A DNA stretch of 33,362 nucleotides from Hydrogenobaculum sp. (GTDB lineage Bacteria > Aquificota > Aquificia > Aquificales > Aquificaceae). Each line of letters opens with the position of its first letter. The first letter of the stretch is position 1. The DNA lies in NCBI GenBank assembly GCA_023269915.1, contig JAGDWZ010000018.1, positions 1 to 33,362 on the forward strand. The letters are read 5' to 3'. Of the stretch, positions 8,094-16,331 are shown piece after piece. A program made the translations under genes and the position numbers. The notes under the pieces were generated by a model. That model made no database searches and was not told where the DNA came from. It saw only the letters and a list, made by a program, of their open reading frames with translations.

Positions 8094-9670
8094 TAAGATA
8101 GTAGCTCCTTTTTTAGTATCTCTGTATGCTCTTCCCAGCTCATTATCTTTACACTATCTGGTTTTGGATGCTTGTTTTGTTTGTAGAGCTCATACCAGTC
8201 TAAAATAGCTTTGGCTAGTACATTTTCGTCTTTTGTATTTTCAAAATAATACGCTCCTTCTTTTGCCACCTCTCTAAACACAGGAATATCTCTTGCTATG
8301 ATGGGGATTTTATGATAAGCTGATTCCACTATGGGTATGCCAAAACCTTCTCCTTCCGAAGCCATGATAGTAGCAGAAGCGTCTTTGTAAAGATGCTCTA
8401 ACATATCATCGGATACTTGTCCAAGATAGAAAAACCTCTTGTTTTTCTCAGGGTGTTTTGATATATAATAGATAAAATCCCCCATCATCCAGCCTTCTTT
8501 ACCTACAAAAACAAGATTGAAATTATACCCCTCTTTCCAGAGTTTTTCAAAGGCTTTTAAAACCTGTCTATGTCCTTTCCTTGGTTCTATGGTGGAAACC
8601 ATGAGAAAATAAGGATTTTGTCTAATCTTATCAAGAGCTTTTAACTCTTCATCTTTTATACCTTCTATATGTTTTGCAGAGTCTATATCATAGCCAAGGT
8701 GAATATAGGTGATATAAGGTATATTCTCTATGTTTTGGGATTTTAAAAACTCTATCACACTATCTGAAGTGGCTTTTGAATTGCATATGATTTTATCAGA
8801 TATAGAAGCGATAAGCTTTATCCAATCTCCATGCTCTGTTTTATAGCTTTTAGGAAAATACTCTGACATAAATATGGGAAGCGTATCGTGCACGAAAAAT
8901 ACTATTTTTACATGCTTTGCTTTCATTTTTTTGTATATGTTTTGTTTGGCTGCCTCTTTTATCATGTAAAACAAATCTGCGCTGTAAAATATATCTCCTG
9001 GTCTATACTCTATGGGTTCATCCTGAAAATCATCTTTTATATCTAAATATTTTTTAGCAAATTCCCTCGCATACTCATAATGCCAAAAACTCCCCTTATC
9101 AGTGAGATAAACCGGTTCTATTTTGTAGTTTTTTGGAGGTTTTTTTAATAAATTCAAAAGCTGGGCTTTTACCACCCTTTGAATGCCTGATTTAGAATCC
9201 CACATTTTTAAAACGCTAACATCCACAAATATCCGTTTTTGGTTTTTGTTTAGGAAGTTGTTTTGACTCAACACATGAGATATATTTATAAGCTCTTGGT
9301 CTATATTTTTAATGTTTGAGTTTTTTATTGCATGACAAATTTTATTCATCAGCTTATCTTGAAGTTGATAATCTTTATAAATATCTTCTATTTTTTGCTC
9401 TAGGTTTTCTAAATCATCTATAATCCCCATGCTATTTTCTGCACATAAACTGAATCTATCAGTAGTTATTAAAATCCCAAAACATTCTTCTAAAACATTT
9501 AATATTTTTTGGCAATCTTCTTTGGTTTTTAAAATATATACTATCCTATCGTATTTTAAACATTCTTTTGAAAAGTTTTCTAAGTTATGTATGATATCTA
9601 TATCGTAGGATGCCTCTAATTTATGACTTGTTTCGTCATCCCCAAATACCAATGCAATACGCTTTTTCAT
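8093..9670 (-). CDS. GT4-family glycosyltransferase with an extra N-terminal region, 525 residues
   Basis: Residues 1 to about 140 form a region I do not recognise (MKKRIALVFGDDETSHK start). From about residue 146 a GT-B enzyme begins, with FVDVSVLKMWDSKSGIQRVV. The donor domain contains VSTIEPRKGHRQVLKAFEKL and EGEGFGIPIVESA (EX7E, near residue 436). The last about 195 residues are identical, except for one Tyr/Ser difference, to the C-terminus of the 1200-residue protein encoded next to it, through a 596-bp near-perfect DNA repeat. The rest of the catalytic unit is only moderately similar (KSGIQRVVKAQLLNL against KTGIQRVVKAQLLNL). The two are therefore old paralogues whose ends were recently homogenised. 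Confidence 0.85.
   Translation of the reverse strand: MKKRIALVFGDDETSHKLEASYDIDIIHNLENFSKECLKYDRIVYILKTKEDCQKILNVLEECFGILITTDRFSLCAENSMGIIDDLENLEQKIEDIYKDYQLQDKLMNKICHAIKNSNIKNIDQELINISHVLSQNNFLNKNQKRIFVDVSVLKMWDSKSGIQRVVKAQLLNLLKKPPKNYKIEPVYLTDKGSFWHYEYAREFAKKYLDIKDDFQDEPIEYRPGDIFYSADLFYMIKEAAKQNIYKKMKAKHVKIVFFVHDTLPIFMSEYFPKSYKTEHGDWIKLIASISDKIICNSKATSDSVIEFLKSQNIENIPYITYIHLGYDIDSAKHIEGIKDEELKALDKIRQNPYFLMVSTIEPRKGHRQVLKAFEKLWKEGYNFNLVFVGKEGWMMGDFIYYISKHPEKNKRFFYLGQVSDDMLEHLYKDASATIMASEGEGFGIPIVESAYHKIPIIARDIPVFREVAKEGAYYFENTKDENVLAKAILDWYELYKQNKHPKPDSVKIMSWEEHTEILKKELLS
8118..8713 (-). repeat. 596-bp direct repeat, copy A
   Basis: The 3' part of the 525-residue glycosyltransferase gene. 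It matches 9692-10287 with a single difference (T here, G in copy B, plus strand), which changes IHLGYDIDS to IHLGSDIDS. Similarity drops abruptly on both sides. Confidence 0.95.
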
Positions 9671-12600
9671 GATAGAATGATATTTTTCAAAATCTCTGTA
9701 TGCTCTTCCCAGCTCATTATCTTTACACTATCTGGTTTTGGATGCTTGTTTTGTTTGTAGAGCTCATACCAGTCTAAAATAGCTTTGGCTAGTACATTTT
9801 CGTCTTTTGTATTTTCAAAATAATACGCTCCTTCTTTTGCCACCTCTCTAAACACAGGAATATCTCTTGCTATGATGGGGATTTTATGATAAGCTGATTC
9901 CACTATGGGTATGCCAAAACCTTCTCCTTCCGAAGCCATGATAGTAGCAGAAGCGTCTTTGTAAAGATGCTCTAACATATCATCGGATACTTGTCCAAGA
10001 TAGAAAAACCTCTTGTTTTTCTCAGGGTGTTTTGATATATAATAGATAAAATCCCCCATCATCCAGCCTTCTTTACCTACAAAAACAAGATTGAAATTAT
10101 ACCCCTCTTTCCAGAGTTTTTCAAAGGCTTTTAAAACCTGTCTATGTCCTTTCCTTGGTTCTATGGTGGAAACCATGAGAAAATAAGGATTTTGTCTAAT
10201 CTTATCAAGAGCTTTTAACTCTTCATCTTTTATACCTTCTATATGTTTTGCAGAGTCTATATCAGAGCCAAGGTGAATATAGGTGATTTCTACATCTTCT
10301 CTTAAATTGTTTTCATGTATGTAATCTATTAGTTCATCCGCCACAGACTTTGAATCGCATATTATTTTATCTGAAAATCTTACTATGGATTCTATCCATT
10401 CTTTGTGTATATCTGAAGTGTTTAGTGGAAAGTAGTTTGGAAATTCTATAGGCAACAGATCGTACACAAAAGATATTATTTTTACATTTTTAGCTTTTAT
10501 TTTATCATAAAAACCTTCCCTTGTAGCTTTTGTTATATCATAATATAAATCTGGTAAGTAAAGTATGTCTCCTTCAAAGAAATTCACCACTTCATCTTTT
10601 AAATCTAAGTCAAGATTTAAAAATTTAGAAGTAAACTCTCTAGCGTATTTATAAACCCATTCATCATACCAAAAATCTATATATATAGGCTCTATTCTAT
10701 AGCCTTTAGGTGGATTTTGAAATAAATTCAAAAGCTGAGCTTTTACCACCCTTTGAATACCTGTTTTTATGTCTACTCTTGCTAAAGCGCTTACGTCCAC
10801 AAAGAGGCGTTTTTGAACAACGTTTGGTTTTAAATTTTTAGAAATGTGTTCTGATATCAATTTCAACTCATCTTCAAAAGGTATATCTCTTATATTCAAA
10901 ACTATTTTATCCAAAAATTTTTCATATGGATATTTGTAAGTAAATTCTATAATATCCTTGTATTCGCCTGCTATTTTCTTTGGGGATAATTCAGTTTTGA
11001 TATAATTCTTTGCATTTTTATTTAAACTTTTTTGCAGTTCTTTATCGTGAAAAATATTTTCTATAGAAAAAGCTATATCCTCAGCGCTTGGGTCTTCTCT
11101 TAGCACATAAACACAATCATCAGGCAATTCTTTGTTTGTGCCGTGTTTATTGGTTATGGTTGGAATGCCATAGCTCATACAATCCAATAAGGCTCTAGAA
11201 CTTTCCCCCCTGGAATTTACTCTTAGTTGTATAGCCATATCACAAGTTTTAAGATATTCTTGATATATATTATCACTTACCCATCCTGTTACTTCTACTT
11301 TACCTTCAAGATTTAATCTTTTAATTAAATCTGATATGTATGTCTCATAGTGTTTATCAGAGTAAGCCCCTACAAATATAAGCTTTACATCTTCTTTTTT
11401 TGCTAAACTTGATTTTGCAAAACCTTCTATTATTTTGTCGTTTAACTTACCAGGTCCTAATATACCGAAACTGCATAGTAAAAACCCATCCTTTGCTTTT
11501 TTTTCAATAGCCTTATATTCTCTGAAAAGTTTTATCACAAATATATTTTCTGGTTCTGAGTAAAAATCTTTTACAAGATCTTTAGCATACTTAGAGTGCA
11601 CAACTGTAGATAAAGCGTTTTGTATGAGGTTTAGGTTCATAGGATAATTTTTAACCACATAATCTATTCCATTTTGTTTGAGATCCAATAGCGCTTTATA
11701 CCCGTGAGATTTATATAATTCATTTACAAACAGCCCATTGCCTTGATTAACATCTTTATATCGCCACAAATCCCCTAGATAAAAATCGTGTAAAACCAAA
11801 ACTCCTGGTATCTCTTCTAGCATTTCTGGTACATAATCGTGAAAAGGACTATTCCCTATGTGATATAAAACTCTATCATATTCTCTGAAATTGTTTCTAA
11901 AATATTCTAAGCTTTTAAAAGATATATCCGCTTGCTCTTGATCTGTAATAATATCTATATCGTAGTATTCTGAAAGATAAGGAACAAGCTCTTTAGAGTA
12001 ATAAGCTATTCCAGTTTTAGCAGGCGGTATAGGAGATATATACGCTAACTTCGGTTTTTTTTCTACATTATTTACTTTTTTTTTATTTTGATAAATCTCT
12101 TCAAAAGCTTCTAAAACTAGCTTTGCCGATTTATCCCAAGAAAAGTCTTTAACTCTTTTTAAAGAGTATTCTTTTAATCTATTTTTAAAGTCTTCATCTG
12201 TCAACACCTGTTTTATCTTAGAGGATATGGAGTTTGGATTTTGAGGATCAAATAGAGCATCTTCATTTTGTATTATCTCTTTTATAGAAGAGGAGTCTGC
12301 ACCTATTACTGGTAATCCATAATTCATGGCTTCTAATATGGATAAGCCAAATCCCTCATACAAAGAGGGCATTACAAAAAGCTCAGCCGAAGCATAAAGA
12401 GCGCTTAATTCGGATTCATCCACATAGTTTGTAAATATTATGTTTTTATTAAAGTGTTTGTTTTCATATTCCACTGGGATTTTACCACTTATGACAAGCT
12501 GATAGTTATCTTTTATGGCGTTTGGCAATATGATATAGCTCTCTATGAGTCTTTCTATATTCTTCCTTAGTTCAAAAGACCCAGGGGCATAGAAAATAAA

Positions 12601-13269
12601 CGGTTTGGTAATGCCAAACTTATTTAGTACTTCATTTATTTTATCTTGAGTTACATTTTTTATATTATCCACGCCTCCATATATGGTTTTTATTTTAGAT
12701 TCTTCTATGTTTATATATTTTACGATATCTTTTTTTGTGGTATCTGATATTGCAAATACAATATCTTCTCTTTTTATATACTCCATATGCTCAAAGTACC
12801 AATCTTTAAACTCTCCTTCTTTTAGATATGTATCTTGATATATAAGAGGTATAAGATCGTACACCACACAAGAATCCGTAGAATCTTCGTAAAGATCTTT
12901 TACAGATACCACCACGTTGTCAAAATATCCTTCAAATATTGAGAAAGTATGTACTATATCTGGATTTAGTTTAGCTATTACATATTCTCTTATTAACTTT
13001 GATATCTTTCTTCTATGAGGATATTCATTTTTTACATAAGCACTAGGAACAATAGGAGTAAAAGCTATTATCTTTTTTGGATCTATGAGATCTTTCAGCT
13101 CATTTTTTATAGGCTCTATGCTATCTATAAAATAATCGTTCAATATTATGAAAAATTCGTGATTTTTCCCGACTTTTAAAAGAGATTTTGTCAAAGATAT
13201 AGCATATTTGCCTATGCCTCTGTTTTTAGAAGCTCCTTGATAACTTTGTAAATCAAGGACTATCTTCAT
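9667..13269 (-). CDS. Three-domain GT4 glycosyltransferase, 1200 residues
   Basis: A fusion of three GT-B units. Unit 1 (about 1-400) starts MKIVLDLQSYQGASKNRGIG and has SLYEGFGLSILEA near residue 304. Unit 2 (about 404-800) starts KPKLAYISPIPPAKTGIAYY and has SRGESSRALLDCMSYG near 688; its first motif Glu is less canonical. Unit 3 (about 821-1200) starts FVDVSALARVDIKTGIQRV and has EGEGFGIPIVESA near 1111; it is paralogous to the neighbouring 525-residue enzyme. Multi-domain enzymes of this kind build a repeat unit processively in some O-antigen systems, for example WbdA polymannosyltransferases. Whether this one does is inference. It overlaps both neighbours by 4 bp. No membrane segments are seen. 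Confidence 0.88.
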   Translation of the reverse strand: MKIVLDLQSYQGASKNRGIGKYAISLTKSLLKVGKNHEFFIILNDYFIDSIEPIKNELKDLIDPKKIIAFTPIVPSAYVKNEYPHRRKISKLIREYVIAKLNPDIVHTFSIFEGYFDNVVVSVKDLYEDSTDSCVVYDLIPLIYQDTYLKEGEFKDWYFEHMEYIKREDIVFAISDTTKKDIVKYINIEESKIKTIYGGVDNIKNVTQDKINEVLNKFGITKPFIFYAPGSFELRKNIERLIESYIILPNAIKDNYQLVISGKIPVEYENKHFNKNIIFTNYVDESELSALYASAELFVMPSLYEGFGLSILEAMNYGLPVIGADSSSIKEIIQNEDALFDPQNPNSISSKIKQVLTDEDFKNRLKEYSLKRVKDFSWDKSAKLVLEAFEEIYQNKKKVNNVEKKPKLAYISPIPPAKTGIAYYSKELVPYLSEYYDIDIITDQEQADISFKSLEYFRNNFREYDRVLYHIGNSPFHDYVPEMLEEIPGVLVLHDFYLGDLWRYKDVNQGNGLFVNELYKSHGYKALLDLKQNGIDYVVKNYPMNLNLIQNALSTVVHSKYAKDLVKDFYSEPENIFVIKLFREYKAIEKKAKDGFLLCSFGILGPGKLNDKIIEGFAKSSLAKKEDVKLIFVGAYSDKHYETYISDLIKRLNLEGKVEVTGWVSDNIYQEYLKTCDMAIQLRVNSRGESSRALLDCMSYGIPTITNKHGTNKELPDDCVYVLREDPSAEDIAFSIENIFHDKELQKSLNKNAKNYIKTELSPKKIAGEYKDIIEFTYKYPYEKFLDKIVLNIRDIPFEDELKLISEHISKNLKPNVVQKRLFVDVSALARVDIKTGIQRVVKAQLLNLFQNPPKGYRIEPIYIDFWYDEWVYKYAREFTSKFLNLDLDLKDEVVNFFEGDILYLPDLYYDITKATREGFYDKIKAKNVKIISFVYDLLPIEFPNYFPLNTSDIHKEWIESIVRFSDKIICDSKSVADELIDYIHENNLREDVEITYIHLGSDIDSAKHIEGIKDEELKALDKIRQNPYFLMVSTIEPRKGHRQVLKAFEKLWKEGYNFNLVFVGKEGWMMGDFIYYISKHPEKNKRFFYLGQVSDDMLEHLYKDASATIMASEGEGFGIPIVESAYHKIPIIARDIPVFREVAKEGAYYFENTKDENVLAKAILDWYELYKQNKHPKPDSVKIMSWEEHTEILKNIILS
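9692..10287 (-). repeat. 596-bp direct repeat, copy B
   Basis: The 3' end of the 1200-residue glycosyltransferase gene, offset 1574 bp from copy A. Outside the tract the proteins end differently (KNIILS here, KKELLS in copy A). Confidence 0.95.
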
Positions 13270-14426
13270 TGTTCCATCCTCTTTTTAAGTCTCTTATAAA
13301 TGACTTTGGCTTGATAATTTAGATGCGGATATTTTAATTCTATATCTTGACCGTTTATAGTAGAGAAATAAAATACTTTTATTTTTTTTCCAAGTTCTGG
13401 AAATCTTGCCAATATGTATCCCGCTAATTTTCTTATCTCTTTGTTTTCATAGGCTTTTCTAAGGACACTGACTAAAAACCTTTTATAATAAACTTTTATC
13501 TTTTGATGATTTTCTTTGCTTAAGATAAATCTTTTTATATCGCTTAGCTTATTGTATAAGAACCATGGCTTTGAGTGTATTACCATGCTAAGGTGAAAAT
13601 CCATGTAGTTAACTTTTGATTGTAGTTCATTTATATGAGCCAGCAAAAATTCAAATTTATCATTTATATATGTTTTTTGTGCCAAATCTATTTTATTTAA
13701 AAGCTCTAAAACTGTAACTTCCTCTCTTGACTTGATGGCTTTTATGCTGTTTATTAGCTCGTATAATAAGTTTAAATCCTCAGTTTCTTTTATAAAAATC
13801 ATTGCTATATCTGGGCTAGTTTTAAAACTATATAGATCTGTTAGTTGGTATTCGCTTGATTTATTTGCGTTTATTCCAAAAAACTCAGAATAATAAAACC
13901 CTGTATACTCACCTAACACCTTCATGAGTTCTGGGTTTATTGGTTTTATATGGGTTGGGTCTATCCAAAAAGAGTAAAGCCCCACATAAGGATTCATGGT
14001 ATTTGGAGTTTCTACTATGAAAACTCCACCTTTTCTCAATGCTCTAAAAACCTCTTGGAAAAGCTCTACCGTGTATTCAAAAGGAATGTGTTCTATAACT
14101 TGTATAAGAGATATTGCGTCATAGGATTCTGGTTTTTGGTTTTTAAGAAAATCAAGAGCATCCGCATAAGCTACGTTGAAACCTTTCGCTCGAGTTTGTT
14201 CTAACACTACTTTGTTTATATCTATACCAAAAACCTCAAAACCAAGTTCAGTATATATCGAAAGCATCTCCCCTCTACCACATCCTATATCAAGAGCAGT
14301 AGGTTGTCGGTCTTTAGCATATAATTTTAGCACAGGTATATACACACCTAATCTTCTTTTTATCTCTTCTTCGGAACCTCTAAAAGTATTTTCTAGTTTT
14401 GTATAAAAATTATAATCCAATGTCAT
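13266..14426 (-). CDS. SAM-dependent methyltransferase of the polysaccharide operon
   Basis: A class I methyltransferase. SAM motif I is TALDIGCGRGEMLSIYTELG at about residues 53-72, with the acidic motif II FEVFGIDIN, and IQVIEHIPF plus RKGGVFIVETPN further on. The N-terminus FYTKLENTFRGSEEEIKRRL is typical of glycan methyltransferases found beside GT4 genes. The C-terminal third (about 215-386) has a helical stretch and the MVIHSKPWFLYNKLSDIKRF segment common at the ends of such proteins. It may methylate a sugar, possibly as a chain-terminating cap as in WbdD systems; that role is inference, and no kinase domain is present. It is the first gene of the operon. The ATG lies 8 bases after a TATAAT box and has no Shine-Dalgarno sequence. 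Confidence 0.85.
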   Translation of the reverse strand: MTLDYNFYTKLENTFRGSEEEIKRRLGVYIPVLKLYAKDRQPTALDIGCGRGEMLSIYTELGFEVFGIDINKVVLEQTRAKGFNVAYADALDFLKNQKPESYDAISLIQVIEHIPFEYTVELFQEVFRALRKGGVFIVETPNTMNPYVGLYSFWIDPTHIKPINPELMKVLGEYTGFYYSEFFGINANKSSEYQLTDLYSFKTSPDIAMIFIKETEDLNLLYELINSIKAIKSREEVTVLELLNKIDLAQKTYINDKFEFLLAHINELQSKVNYMDFHLSMVIHSKPWFLYNKLSDIKRFILSKENHQKIKVYYKRFLVSVLRKAYENKEIRKLAGYILARFPELGKKIKVFYFSTINGQDIELKYPHLNYQAKVIYKRLKKRMEQ

Positions 14427-14434
14427 AATTAAAT

Positions 14435-14463
14435 ATTATACCATGCATTGTACAAGTTCACAA
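14435..14463 (-). promoter_or_regulatory. Promoter of the polysaccharide operon, partly inside the IS end
   Basis: On the minus strand TTGTGA (14458-14463), a 17-bp spacer, and TATAAT (14435-14440). The -35 and most of the spacer lie within the terminal repeat of IS copy 2, which starts at 14449. Expected transcription begins within about a base or two of the ATG at 14426. Confidence 0.65.
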
Positions 14464-14481
14464 ACACTATGAACACTTACC
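14449..14481 (+). repeat. Left terminal inverted repeat of IS copy 2
   Basis: TGTACAAGTTCA, core, then TGAACACTTACC. It is the partner of 14887-14918 and carries the -35 of the divergent operon promoter. Confidence 0.7.
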
Positions 14482-14499
14482 TCTGTTAAAATTTTTATC

Positions 14500-14514
14500 A
14501 CAAGTATGCCACGG
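14500..14514 (+). repeat. ACAAG-motif copy 7
   Basis: ACAAGTATGCCACGG in the leader of IS copy 2. The corresponding place in copy 1 lacks it. Confidence 0.6.
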
Positions 14515-14609
14515 ATCATTAAAATCTCAAAGAAGGAGGTAAGAATATATGGTGAGAAGCCATAGAAAAGTTGAGACATTCTTAGAAAGGAGGTGGGTAC
14601 CATAAAGGG

Positions 14610-14623
14610 ACAAGTGTACCACG
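14610..14623 (+). repeat. ACAAG-motif copy 8
   Basis: ACAAGTGTACCACG, after an AAAGGAGGTG sequence at the start of the transposase. It occupies about the same place as copy 6 in the other element. Confidence 0.6.
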
Positions 14624-14857
14624 ACTTAGGATAGATACCCAAAATGTGGTATTCTCACTCTATCCAAAAAGTTTAATAGATAAGCTTAGACATATCAATG
14701 ATGTAAAAAAACGTGTTATACCTGTAGCTTACAAGAGAAGTTAAGACTAGTTTGGATAGAGCATTACAACAAAGTTCAAAATGTGTCAAAGACTTGTAGA
14801 TACTTTGAACAAGCATACCCACGGTTTATGGAAATAAAGAAACTAATTCTGGAGTAA
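14624..14857 (+). pseudogene. Transposase remnant of IS copy 2
   Basis: In one frame it reads TQNVVFSLYPKSLIDKLRH and KKRVIPVAYKR. After a one-base loss near 14742 it continues LRLVWIEHYNKVQNVSKTCR, typical of the N-terminal DNA-binding part of these transposases. It then passes through an ACAAG motif straight into FMEIKKLILE and its TAA (14855-14857). All catalytic residues are gone. The 5' side of this junction matches copy 1 near 4535 and the 3' side matches copy 1 near 3800. Confidence 0.65.
14809..14824 (+). repeat. ACAAG-motif copy 9 at the deletion joint
   Basis: ACAAGCATACCCACGG. Its first half resembles motif copy 1 and its end resembles copy 5, as expected if two motif copies recombined and removed the catalytic part of the transposase. 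Confidence 0.6.
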
Positions 14858-14886
14858 GGTTGTAGATATGTGTTATAATTTTTTGT

Positions 14887-14918
14887 GGTAGGTGTTCACG
14901 ATGTATTGAACTCATACA
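14887..14918 (-). repeat. Right terminal inverted repeat of IS copy 2
   Basis: Read on the minus strand it starts TGTATGAGTTCA and ends with GAACACCTACC, matching the other three IS ends. The 72 bases to its right (14919-14990) hold nothing recognisable. Confidence 0.7.
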
Positions 14919-14990
14919 TTTATCAGCGCAGTATACTGTGATATGATAATCTAGTATGTTACATAGATTAGGATACTTAATATATAAACA

Positions 14991-16286
14991 AAGGCATTTT
15001 TTAAAATGTTTATACTTGGTATTACAAATGTTGTAGTTTCTGGGTTTGGGGCTCTTTTCTTTTATTATAGTTTAAAACTGTGTGAGTTTATATTTACCGT
15101 AAAGATTCTTGGCTATCACTTTCCGTCTCCTTTAGGTGAAAAACCAGATGATGTATTTTTTAAGCAAGAGCTTATATACTTACTTCTTTTTGTAACTGCT
15201 TTTGGTGGTTTGATAGCTGGTTTTATAGTGTTTAAGTGGGCTCCAGAAGCCGAAGGGCACGGCACTGACGCGGTATAGATGCTTATCACAATAAAAGGGG
15301 TATAATAAGAGATAGGGTAATTTTTATAAAGACTATAGCTTCTGCTATTACTATAGGCTCTGAGGCTCTGCTGGTAGAGAAGGACCAACAGCCTTAATTT
15401 CGGCTGGTATTAGTTCTTGGCTTGCTAGATTGCTGGGGCTTTCAGAAAAAGATAGAGAAAAAATCTTAGCTGTAGGTATAGGAACCATATTCAAAGCGCC
15501 TATAGGCGGTGCTATTTTAGCGGCTGAGATTCTTTATAAAGCTGATTTACAAGTTGACATAATATTTCCTGGTCTAGTAGCTTCAGCTATAGGATATTCG
15601 ATATTTGGAAGTATCGTTGGTTTTACACCGGTTTTTGGCTTTTACCAACAACAGTTTGATCCATTTAGATTGCCCCTTTACGCAATATTAGGTATCGTTT
15701 GCGGTATCGTTGGGGTTATTTATGCAAAAATTTTTTATTACTTTAAAGACCATTTTTTTAAAAACCTAAAACTAAACATATATCTAAAACCTGTGCTTGG
15801 CATGTTTATCACTGGTATTATTGGTATGGCTTTTCCTGAGATTTTAGGTATAGGATATGGATGGCTTCAAGCTGTCATAGATGGAAAGTTTCAGATTTTT
15901 AATACATATGGTACCTTTTATATTATTTTTCATATTTTTAGCTTTTATAAAGATAATATCTACATCTTTTACAGTAGGTTCTGGAGCTTCTGGAGGTGTA
16001 TTTGCACCAGTCTTTTTATAGGCGGGTTTTTAGGTGTTGGAATGGGTATCGTATTTCACGATTTATTTCCATCGTTGGTACACACTAATACATAGGTGCT
16101 TTTTCTATAGTTGGCATGCTATCTCTTTTTAGAGCTGCTGGAAAAGCGCCAATAGCCGTTACGCTTATGGTAGTAGAAACGACCGGAAGCTACCAACTAT
16201 TACCAGCTTGTATGTTGGCAGTGGCTATATCTTACCTAATCTCTGGCGATGTTTTCATATACAAGTCTCAGGTAAAAATAATGTAA
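14991..16286 (+). pseudogene. ClC-family chloride channel/transporter, frameshifted
   Basis: Pieces in different frames join into one ClC protein. The first is FILGITNVVVSGFGALFFYY to APEAEGHGTDAV. After a shift near 15278 comes IDAYHNKRGIIRDRV to ITIGS. After a shift near 15365 comes SAGREGPTALISAGISSWLA, then LSEKDREKILAVGIGTIFKA and on to about 15915. A third frame gives KIISTSFTVGSGASGGVFAP, then LFIGGFLGVGMGIVFHDLFP, and after a shift near 16095 AFSIVGMLSLFRAAGKAPIA to the TAA at 16284-16286. The chloride-pathway motifs (GREGP, GGVFAP) are still readable. About five single-base changes break it. The 5' end is short by roughly ten residues (a TAA lies at 14985-14987 just upstream). Confidence 0.85.
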
Positions 16287-16295
16287 GGCTCACCT

Positions 16296-16324
16296 TTGTA
16301 CAAAAAGTATCTTAATGCTATAAT
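16296..16324 (+). promoter_or_regulatory. trpE promoter, leaderless
   Basis: TTGTAC (16296-16301), 17-bp spacer, TATAAT (16319-16324). The ATG of trpE follows 7 bases later with no Shine-Dalgarno sequence, so the transcript should begin at or next to the start codon. Confidence 0.7.
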
Positions 16325-16331
16325 AATAAAA

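Larger units (their letters stand above)
14449..14918 (+). mobile_element. Internally deleted insertion sequence, copy 2 (470 bp)
   Basis: A shortened relative of the element at 3707-4724, in opposite orientation. The left end is TGTACAAGTTCA with inner GAACACTTACC; the right end is GGTAGGTGTTCA to TGAACTCATACA. It keeps the 5' part of the transposase and its last nine or so codons; the catalytic middle is missing. Both ends look intact, so it could in principle be moved by a transposase supplied elsewhere. Confidence 0.7.

Noticed and set aside
14436-14642. A 68-codon open frame on the minus strand upstream of the methyltransferase
   Set aside because: It lies wholly within IS copy 2, antisense to the transposase remnant, and has no recognisable sequence.
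15116-15388. A 90-codon minus-strand open frame
   Set aside because: Antisense shadow of the ClC pseudogene; low-complexity Ser/Tyr-rich translation.
16296-16331. The upstream ATG at 16296 as the trpE start
   Set aside because: It lies within the -35 element (TTGTAC); the -10 at 16319-16324 would then be inside the gene, and the family N-terminus fits 16332.
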